From Micractinium sp. NFX-FRZ (taxonomy: Eukaryota; Chlorophyta; Trebouxiophyceae; Chlorellales; Chlorellaceae): a stretch of DNA of 21,561 nt. The stretch spans positions 1-21,561 of the forward strand of contig JAPTJF010000679.1 of NCBI GenBank assembly GCA_029339195.1, in the 5' to 3' direction. Positions 1 to 19,379 of the stretch are shown here, piece by piece (the first letter of the stretch is position 1; every line of letters starts with the position of its first letter). The position numbers and the translations under genes are program-made. The notes beneath the pieces are model-generated. The model worked only from the letters and a program-made list of their open reading frames with translations. It was not told the DNA's origin and did no database searches.

Positions 1-8
1 TTTTTTAG

Positions 9-45
<37 letters not shown>
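9..45. repeat. 37-base poly-C tract
   Basis: An uninterrupted run of 37 C lies in the intron just before the acceptor of the first exon in the window. It may act as an extreme polypyrimidine tract. C-runs of this length can also form i-motif/G-quadruplex structures and are prone to length errors in sequencing. Confidence 0.95.
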
Positions 46-46
<1 letters not shown>

Positions 47-54
47 TCCCCACG

Positions 55-76
55 CACCCACCCACCCACCCACCCA
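55..76. repeat. CCCA tetranucleotide microsatellite
   Basis: A short CACC/CCCA tandem array directly follows the poly-C run. It completes the pyrimidine-rich 3' end of the intron, whose acceptor (CTGCAG) ends at base 88. Confidence 0.9.
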
Positions 77-88
77 ACCTGGCTGCAG

Positions 89-277
89 CTGTGGAGCGAC
101 ACCCAGTACACTGAGCGGGTGATGTACCTGTACGGCACCAAGACGCGCATCGCCTGCCAGAAGAGCGACCTGCGCTGCGGCAACTCGGTCATGCACGTCA
201 TCGTGGACCCAGAGGTGGGGAGAAGGGGGCTAAATGTGACAAGATACAAGGTTACACCTGCCCATGTGTCCGTTTGA
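89..277 (+). CDS. 3' terminal exon of an unrecognised gene (partial, 5' part outside the window)
   Basis: Only one + strand frame is open after the CTGCAG acceptor at 83-88. Its first 42 codons look like real protein: they begin LWSDTQYTERVMYLYG and continue through TRIACQKSDLRCGN to HVIVDPE, with two cysteines and balanced composition. Read straight on, the frame adds 20 less convincing residues and stops at TGA 275-277. Alternatively GAG|GTGGGG at 214/215 is a splice donor, a type used repeatedly by the neighbouring genes. A good acceptor at 622 would then add IPTQRK and a stop at 641-643. A + strand TGTAA at 1059-1063 fits the end of its 3' UTR in either case. I do not recognise the family. 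Confidence 0.5.
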   Translation: MWSDTQYTERVMYLYGTKTRIACQKSDLRCGNSVMHVIVDPEVGRRGLNVTRYKVTPAHVSV

Positions 278-782
278 AATGGTTTATTGGTTGAAGCTGG
301 GCTCCTGGGCTCGTGAGGCTGTTTAGCTTTGGGTGGGCAGCTCCCATCTTGCGCCTCATCAATGGAACCAGCTGTGGTGGGGCAGGATGGCTGTGGGAAG
401 GACTTGTAAGTGGCGGCTGGGCTGCCGGATGGTAGGGACGGCGGGACATGCAGCAAGTCACTTGAGGGCGGTATTGGGCTGGCATTGGGTTGTTATCCAG
501 GCAGCAAACGCTGGCATAGTGCTGGGGGACGCAAGCTCTGAAGCGCCCGCCTGCTTACCGCCATGGCTGCAAGTTCTCATCAATTTGCGTCCCTTCCGCC
601 TCTGCTGCTGATGATAATGCAGATCCCCACTCAGAGGAAGTGAGTCCATCAGCCGGGCCCGTGGTGCCCCCCCACACCACAATGTCAACATCCCTCCACA
701 CCCCGTGACACCCCTGCATGCCCACTTCCATCCGACCGACAACCCACACCAAGGACCCATTGCAGCTTTTGACAGCCGCCTG

Positions 783-812
783 CAGCTCGCAATCCCACAG
801 CTCGCAATCCCA
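783..812. repeat. Perfect 15-base tandem duplication
   Basis: The unit cagctcgcaatccca occurs twice head-to-tail (783-797 and 798-812) in the presumed 3' UTR. Confidence 0.9.
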
Positions 813-1058
813 CAGCCACTCGGCCAGTGCCGCGCAGTGAGTGCATGCGGGGGACGCCGCGGGCTGGCCAGCAAGCGACCGTCAGCGCGCACGTTGCGCA
901 AGCAGCCTGTACTGGCATCGACCTGCCCGGCACTTCATCACTGGTGCGTGCCGCCCACGTCTCGCCCAGCTGCCGCTCATGCACTTCCAGCTGGGCAGCC
1001 ACACTCTCTGCCTCAATTTCTTCCTCATTTTGACGCGCTGACGGAAATATGCAACATG

Positions 1059-1063
1059 TGTAA
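1059..1063 (+). terminator. TGTAA poly(A) signal for the left-edge gene
   Basis: TGTAA on the + strand, the typical chlorophyte polyadenylation signal, lies downstream of the left-edge exon. Cleavage would be expected within the next 10-20 bases. Confidence 0.4.
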
Positions 1064-1252
1064 CCGCTGCGGGCCTCGCAAGTTGCGTGTGCGCCAGGGG
1101 GAAGGGGAGGCGCACAGCAGGTAACAGGAGGCGGCCCGTGCCTCCTGCAAGGCATCCACCACTGGCAACATGGGCCTGCTGTCGGATCACTGCTTTTAAG
1201 GTCACAAGAGGCAGTATATGTGGGCGAGAAGGCAGACCGCCAATGCGGCTGC

Positions 1253-1257
1253 TTACA
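1253..1257 (-). terminator. TGTAA poly(A) signal for the secreted-protein gene
   Basis: ttaca on the + strand is TGTAA on the - strand, about 385 bases beyond the stop codon at 1640. It is the first such motif downstream of this gene and implies a 3' UTR of roughly 400 bases. Confidence 0.45.
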
Positions 1258-1639
1258 TGGCATGGTGCAATGGTCACACTTGGAGACAAATCATGGGGGG
1301 GTGGGGGGGACACGAGTCTGACCGCTTGGTGTGCTACGGGCCCTGCCGGCATGCCGCTTGCCCATGTGACCAGGACAAAAGTGAGGGGAGAGGGCTGCTG
1401 GATGAATCAGGAATCGGGGTGGTGGAGGCGGGAAGCGCGGTGTGTACTGCATAGCTGCCCCCTGGATGGGGGGGCCCAAGCCGGCAGTTCATCGCATGGG
1501 CAGCTGCGGGAGGAGGCCTCTCTGTTCTCAACGTCTTTGTGAGGACTTGTCACCTCAGCAGCGGTTGGTCCACCGAGAAGCGGTGCCACGTCGTCCAAGG
1601 CCACACGCACCATGTAGCCTTTGGTAGAGCGGTCTCAGA

Positions 1640-3966
1640 TCAAGGCGACTGCAGGTCATCCAGCAGCTGGTCCGCCAGGCTGCCCTCCTCGCTGTCGGGC
1701 CCGGCGGCGGCGCTGTAGTCGGGGCGGGGGATGCCACACTCGTTCTTGGAGGGGCGGTCGCTGCGGGGCAGCACATGGGGGCAGGGCGGGGGGCAGGCAG
1801 GCGGGGGGGTGAGCTGGTGTGTGGGGGGGCGGGGCTGGGAGCCTGCTTGCGGGGGAAGGTGGCGCACGCTGAGCGCACTGGTTTGCGACAATGCTGGTGC
1901 GTCTCATGCGGAGCAAGATCGCGGGGAGGCAGCCTGCAACCCATGTCAGCTGGGGCCCCCGCAACCATACACAATCATGCCACCCCCGCAACTGCACACC
2001 CAGCCTCTGCCGGTCGGTGGGCCTCCCTCACCCCAGGAAGCGGTTGGTCTCGGTTGTCTCGGTAGGGCACTCGTCCTCGGACTGAGACCTGCAGGGGGGG
2101 GGCACAGAGAGGCGGTGTGCAGGTCAGGGTTGGCAGAATCAGGGGAGGCGGAGTGTGTGTAACGGACCCAATAGTAAACCCTTCCAAGCCAACGGAGCGC
2201 AACAGCCAAGGATGCGTATGGCTGGGAGGATGGGTGGGCCTCTGCTGTCCACCTCTGGCAAGACCGTCTGCTTTTCCGCCTGTGCCAGGCTGGCGCCAGC
2301 TCACCACGTGTTCTTCATCAGCTCCACATACACAAAGCCGTACTCGCACACAGTCTTCTCCTCGGTCACTGCACCCATTTAGCGCAGGGTTTGGATGTGA
2401 TGTGACGTGAGGTGAGGTTGGGGGGTGAGGCTCAGGGCGGGCGGTGGGGTGCGGGTGGACCGCGAGTAATGCAAGGAGCCAAGCGCATGTTGGGCTGAGG
2501 GTAGCGCTGCAGGCCTGTGAGCTTCCCGGGGTGGCTGGGGCGCCGGCAGCTGGCTGCTGCCCCTTCTATGACCCGCCTCACCCTCGCCGTTTGAGTCGAT
2601 GACCTTGATGTTGGCCATGGCCAGGTAGGAGCCTGCAGGCGGGGAGGGGAGTGGGGCCGATGTGATGTGGCGCGGTGGGGGCGAGGGCGGTGATGACGTG
2701 GCATGGTTGGGCGAGGGCACGATGCTGCATGGCAGGGCGCAGAGCATGCAGAGCAGGGAACGCTAGCGCACATTTTGAATGTGCCCGCAAAGCAGTGGGG
2801 TGCGAGTGGGGTGGTAGGTGGTGGGCCGTGCTGGGCTGCCAGGCTTGTATTTGCCTCTCCGGCGCTGCTCCTAGCTAGGCACAGGAGGCAAGGAGCAGGC
2901 AAGCAGGCCACTCACCGGGCTTCGTCCCGCACTCCCAAGACGTGTAGGAGGCTGCAGGCAGGGGGGGGGGGCGGGGGGGAGGGGCGCAGGCAACTGTGAG
3001 TTTGGACGCGCCACGGGTCGCAAGTGCGGCCTGCATAAGGTGCGTGGAAACAGCGCACGCGCTGGCGGCCGCTGTCAGTGCTGCGCCTCCTTGGCAGCCT
3101 CTGTCCTTAAACCGCCCCGCAGCACCCCTCCCCCCCACACACAAGCAACCCCTCTTGCAGGGCCCGGCCTGCTTTCCTCCCTCCCTCCCATCCCTCCCCG
3201 CTCACCAATCTCGGTGAACACGCCGCCCTCCTCGCCCACAGAGGCAAAGGAGTAGTTGCCGTCCTCGGTGAGGCCCATGGTGATGATGCGGCTGCTGTTG
3301 AAGTCCTGCAGGGCAGCAGGGGTGGCAGGCAGGCAGGGGCGGGGGTGTCAGCGGGCTGGACGGCCAGCCAATCCCGGCAGCCAGCTAGCTAGCGTGGGGT
3401 TTGCGCCCGACACGGGGATGGGATCACCCCTGGCTTGGCGTGTCCCCACCCGCCCTCCCACCCCTGACTACGCACCCAGTGGTAGGAGGGGCCGTTGAGG
3501 AAGGGCGGGCCGCCGAAGTTCTTGAATGGCTTGGAGGGCAGGGCGGCTGCAGGGGAGGGGTCAGAGGAGGGGGTGGGATGGTTGCGCAGGAGCCAGGTGC
3601 TGGCAGGTAACGCGATAGATAGTAATCACAGCCTTTTACTGGACTGCCAGCAGCAACAGCACTGAGGTGGCAGGGCAGGCGGGGAGGCATGAGTGGGGCA
3701 GCAGGGAGAGGAGCAATATGTGACCGTCCGTGGGCGAGGGCGCGAGGTGCAAGCATTCAGGCAGCGAGGCAGCCAGCGATGCCCCGAGCAAGTCTCATTG
3801 CCAAGACGGACAACAGATGGGCGGCCTGCCTGGGGGAAAAATGCCAGCTGTGCGACCTCCCCCCCCTCTGCCTGCACCCGCTGCCGAGCTGGCCACACGC
3901 ACCTGCGGCAGACGCGACGAGGCACGCCGCCAACGCCAGCAGCAGCGCAGAGCGTTGTGTTGCCAT
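1640..3966 (-). CDS. Small secreted protein of unknown family (187 aa, 8 exons)
   Basis: Exons in transcript order: 3966-3903, 3546-3476, 3305-3206, 2951-2916, 2632-2582, 2368-2305, 2088-2032, 1760-1640. All introns are GT-AG and the phase closes throughout. Residues 1-21 (MATQRSALLLALAACLVASA) are a clear signal peptide ending in an Ala-rich cleavage site, so the product should enter the secretory pathway. The mature part has four cysteines (86, 115, 136, 156), compatible with two disulfides, and two N-glycosylation sequons (N48-S-S, N62-Y-S). Its middle is rich in aromatic and beta-type residues (SYHWDFNSSRIITMG; VCEYGFVYVELM), and its tail is acidic and probably disordered (EEGSLADQLLDDLQ). 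I see no transmembrane segment after the signal and no catalytic motif I can name. A splice-acceptor-like CTGCAG directly precedes the ATG, so a 5' UTR intron is possible. The gene model is well supported; the function is unknown. Confidence 0.8.
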
Positions 3967-4615
3967 CTGCAGTAGTGTGAGGAACACATCCAGGCATCCT
4001 TTTATGGGTCTGCAGGGGAGCTGCAGGGCGCCTTGGTGCCAAGTCCCTGTGACCGCAGGCTGGGTGCGCAGGGGCGGCGCACCGGCGGGGGGCGCAGCTG
4101 GCACCGCAGTCAGGCGCGGCCCCCTCTCCACCCGCCGTGGCACCGCGTCATCGGCGGTGCAAGCCCCACGCTGAGGCTCTGGGAGCAGCGGGAGCAGAGA
4201 ATCGACTGTGGCCGCTGGGTGCCGCTCACCATGCGGAGGCTCGGGAGCGGAGTGTGGCGCTTGGGCTGAGACACTTGAATCCTGCAACAGAACGCGCTCT
4301 CAATTGTAAGAATCAAGGCGCCGGGGCGGCTGCAAGCGTCCCGCGGGACCTTCGTTCCGAGCGGCGATACCTCGCGACACACAGACGCGGCGGCTTGCCT
4401 GTTCTGCTGGCTAGCGCGTGAATGTCAGTTTCACCGCAAGGTTGATCGGCAGCTACGAACCGCCGGCAATTTCGCCTCCTCATGGAGGCCGTGCATCGCC
4501 AACCTGGCGGCCCCCGCTGGCAAGGCACCAGCGCCACCCAGTTGTAACCATCAGCCTGGAGTCTTGAACAGTAGGCCTGTACGCATCCACCTGATGTCCT
4601 GTGGAGTTGCGTGCT
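3967..4615. other. Upstream region of the secreted-protein gene
   Basis: No gene is visible. On the - strand there is an acceptor-like TTGCAG followed at about 4279 by a short stretch that ends ATG|GTGAGC near 4230. This could be a non-coding or start-codon leader exon joined to the CTGCAG before the ATG at 3966. The region should hold the promoter of that gene and the end of the COPA transcript. Confidence 0.4.
3998..4006 (-). promoter_or_regulatory. Possible TATA-like element
   Basis: CATAAAAGG on the - strand lies about 32 bases upstream of the start codon at 3966. It would be a TATA box only if the 5' UTR is very short. If the CTGCAG just before the ATG is a real acceptor, this element lies in a leader intron and is not the promoter. 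Confidence 0.25.
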
Positions 4616-4620
4616 TTACA
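4616..4620 (-). terminator. TGTAA poly(A) signal for COPA
   Basis: TGTAA on the - strand lies about 133 bases beyond the COPA stop codon (4753-4755), a normal 3' UTR length. Confidence 0.55.
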
Positions 4621-4752
4621 TCAGCATGCATGGTTTGGGTGCGATACGACACAAAATCGGGTACATTCAGTTCCGTTGCAAGGGGGGGCTGCACGGCAGC
4701 GTGCAGCACAGCGCCGGGGGGCACGGCCGGCACCTCTACGCACGCCGGCGCT

Positions 4753-16668
<11,916 letters not shown>

Positions 16669-17334
16669 CTTTGCTGTGTACCTCTTTCTCGTGTGCCCTG
16701 AATGATCACAAACAACGTGTCAGGCTATGTAAGAAAGAGGCATGTGCCCCAGCGCAGCTCGTGATGCACTAACAGCAGCAGCAGCGGCGGCAAGCACAGC
16801 CGCTGGCGGCAGCAGGCAGACGGGGCAAAAGGCAGACGGGGCGGTCCCGCCAGGCGCCCTGTCGTAGCGCCTCATTGGCCAACAGCGACAAGCGTGGAGG
16901 TAATCAAGGCGGCGACCAGCAAAGCTTTGAGGAGGGAGGGGTCTGTTGCTGGGGCGATGGGCGCAGGTAGGCTGGCACGCCCCTCCCGGCCTGCTCACCA
17001 CTGGCTCTACACCCCCTCCAGTCCACAGCAGCCGCCGCAGCGGCTAGGCACGCGCTCGATCAGGCGCGGCAAGGCGTGTGAAGAGCCGGTCGCTGTGGGC
17101 CCCGCCTGGCTCTGCACCCGTATCAAGGAGATCACTACAGTGAGGAGCGATCGGCCAGGGGGGCAGCCTGACATTCCCGCATGGGCGTGCTGTGCTGCGC
17201 TGGGCTGCAAGGACTGCCGTGCGTTCCTGTGCTTTTGAGTGTCGCTGCTGCTTTCCGGCACTCACACGCATTGCTAGTACACATGCACGCATACCCTCTC
17301 CCCATCTGACGCCTGCCTGGGCCTGGTCAAGCCA
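16669..17334. promoter_or_regulatory. Divergent intergenic region between COPA and the + strand gene
   Basis: 666 bases separate the two start codons. The region must carry both promoters and both 5' UTRs. A CCAAT pentamer on the - strand (16874-16878) lies about 206 bases upstream of the COPA ATG. I see no clear TATA box, no RNA gene and no convincing extra coding exon. Confidence 0.5.
16814..16842. repeat. Direct repeat in the divergent promoter region
   Basis: aggcagacggggc occurs at 16814-16826 and again at 16830-16842, separated by three A. With a 16-base period this could be a paired factor-binding site or a simple duplication. Confidence 0.7.
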
Positions 17335-19070
17335 ATGAAGCGCAGGGTGAGTGGGGGCCCTGCCATCGGATACAGAGGGGCTGTCCGCCTGCAGGGCGAA
17401 CCTTACATGTAAGCCATGACGCCCCCAAATCGCCCCGCTGCCCGCAGTTTGTGCCGCCGCTGGCTGTCGGCGGCGCCAGCGCTGGCGTGGCGGGGAGCAA
17501 GCCGGGCACGGCTGCACACCGTCCATTTAAGCTGCCGGCGCTGGTCAAGCCGGCTGCATCCGTGGCGCCGCAGTCCAAAGTGTCAGAGCAGACAGAGTGC
17601 AGTGCCGAGCAGCAGGCGGGGCAGGTGCCGCTGCGGGTGGGTGCTGCCCACCAGCCCCCGCCAGCGCCTCCCAAAGTGCGGCTGCCAGGGCTGCGGGGCA
17701 AGAAGCGGCCTGCTGCAGATTCCGCGCCTGAGACTGCACCTGCCCAAGCAGCAGACGTGTACAGTGCATCCGCACTGGACGCTGCTTCACCAGCAGCCTG
17801 CAGCAGCGCACCTGTGCCAGCACCCAACGACAGCCTGGCAGATGGTGCGCCAGCACCCAACGACAGCCCGGCAGACAGTGCGGCTGTTGCAGCAACGGTG
17901 CACGAGCCAGTGCCAGCCCAGAAACAGCACGATGAGCTGCTGGCTGAGAAGGCAGCAGCTGCTGCGAGCTGGGAGGCTGTGGTAGCAGAGACGCCCGCCC
18001 AGCCGCAGGAGCAGGAGCAGCAGCAGCAGACGAGCGGCTCCCCACCAGCACCGGCGGCAGCGCCAGCACCCAAGGCGCTCGAGGGGTGGCGGGTGCAGCG
18101 ACTGCCCTCCGTGCTGCCAGAGGACCTGCCGCCGCCACGCCCAGCTGCCGCACCCCTGCCAGCTTCCACCCAGCTGCTGGGTAAGCGCCTCTCATGTGGG
18201 TGCTGTTTACAGACAACCCTGCCTGTCTCCAACTGCCACCGCTCACCCCGACCCTTGCCCCTGCCCCTTTGCATCGCGCTTCACTGCTGTGCGTGCAGCA
18301 CACCTGCCGCGTCTGCCGGCGGCAGCTGACGCCCTGGTGCCACTCTGCGACCCCTCACTGGGAGACCTGTCGGCAGTGGCACAGCAGCTGGAGGCCGCAG
18401 CGGTGCCTCAGGCCCTGCCAGCTGGAGCAGGAATCGGGGGCGGCACGGTGGGGGCAGGCGCAGCTGCGCATCAGGTGAGGGTGTGCAGGCCCTTGCGTGG
18501 ACCTGCCTGCCTTCCCTGCAAGCTCTCGTGTCGGGCTGAGGGACACATGCCTGGCATCCTCGTGCACCCGCTCAACACATGCCTGGGCATTTCCATGAGC
18601 TTGCTCCCGCCTGCCCTTTCTTGCCTGCCCCACAGATGCTCCTGGCCCTGCTGGCGGCCCACCCGCTACCACCAGCAGCGGCGTGCAGCGGGCAGCAGCT
18701 GCTGCCACAGAAGCTGCCTGTCGCCGCCACTGCTGGCGCCGGCAAAGCCCTGCTGGCTGCAGCACCCGTGGGGGTGCCGCCAGCGGCTTTGCCGCCACGT
18801 GCACAGGCACAGGCACCTGGCAGCAGGGCAGCGACTGGAGCTGTGGCAGCGCTGCCGCCGCAGCAGCCACGCGTGGCAGCTGTGGCAGCAGTGCCGGCTG
18901 GGCATGCAGCTGACTCTGCTGCAGCTGGTGTGAAGCAACGTGAGCAGCAGCAGCAGCAGCACTGGAGCTATGCCACGCCCCAGCCGCTGGACGAGGCGCG
19001 CGTGCGGCGGGAGCTGGGGGAGAGCCAGCAGGTGCCGCTCTCCTACCTGCGCCGCCTCATCTACGCCTGA
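17335..19070 (+). CDS. Low-complexity Pro/Ala/Gln-rich protein of unknown function (451 aa, 4 exons)
   Basis: Exons: 17335-17346, 17448-18180, 18299-18474, 18636-19070. Introns are GT-AG and the phase closes. The first coding exon gives only MKRR and joins the acceptor at 17447 to read MKRRFVPPLAVGG. No other start fits, because the long second exon begins inside the frame without its own ATG. The protein is dominated by Ala, Pro and Gln and is probably disordered. It holds an 11-residue tandem repeat near 127 (APAPNDSLADG then APAPNDSPADS), a basic patch LRGKKRPAADS near 87, and a short glutamine run near the C terminus. The last 35 residues are more protein-like (HWSYATPQPLDEARVRRELG, then SYLRRLIYA) and are the best candidate for a conserved motif. 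There is no signal peptide or membrane segment. A nuclear role is possible from the basic, disordered make-up, but that is only inference. Confidence 0.72.
17814..17879 (+). repeat. 33-base coding tandem repeat
   Basis: Two copies of a 33-base unit (17814-17846, 17847-17879) encode the 11-residue repeat in exon 2 of the disordered-protein gene. They differ at only a few positions, so the duplication looks recent. Confidence 0.85.
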
Positions 19071-19379
19071 CGCCCAGGGTGGAAGCTGGCCAGCGTGCAT
19101 GCAGTAGTTACTAGTGGCCCGTGCATGGGAGGCACAGCGTATAGGCGAACGAGCATGTGGACAGTGTTACAGCAATCAATCATTCATTCTGCTTTCTCAA
19201 GGTGCTGTGCTCGCAGTAAAAAATGCAACAGCTTGTGTGCAAGGGGGAAATCGGGGCAAGCCGTGGCAGGGGACACATGAGCAGAGGGCCCTTCACTGCC
19301 AAAACAGGGGACAACAAAGAATAGCAGGGGCGCGCTGCAAGTGCAGCAGCTTGGATCAGGGCTGGACGAGGGGCCGGCC
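19071..19379. other. Convergent 3' UTR region
   Basis: 309 bases lie between the stop codons of the + strand gene (19070) and the - strand Psb27-family gene (19380). No gene is seen. A - strand TGTAA serves the Psb27-family gene. I find no + strand TGTAA here, so the + strand transcript either uses another signal or runs into the Psb27-family gene. Confidence 0.5.
19167..19171 (-). terminator. TGTAA poly(A) signal for the Psb27-family gene
   Basis: TGTAA on the - strand, about 210 bases beyond the stop codon at 19380. Confidence 0.5.

Larger units (their letters stand above)
278..1639. other. Convergent 3' UTR / intergenic region
   Basis: No convincing gene lies here. The left part (to about 1075) is best read as the 3' UTR of the + strand gene ending at 277 or 643. 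The right part (about 1240-1639) is best read as the 3' UTR of the - strand secreted-protein gene. It contains a 15-base tandem duplication (783-812) and an acidic coding-like stretch on the - strand (923-1037) that I could not attach to a gene. Confidence 0.5.

Noticed and set aside
3967..4287. In-frame N-terminal extension of the secreted protein by about 107 codons
   Set aside because: It would bury the signal peptide, its composition is shadow-like, and a splice acceptor sits directly before ATG 3966.
17327..18274. Long - strand open frame of 315 codons opposite the Pro/Ala-rich gene
   Set aside because: Shadow of exon 2 of the + strand gene. It has no splice-consistent continuation, while the + strand gene has coherent exons, phase and a natural stop.
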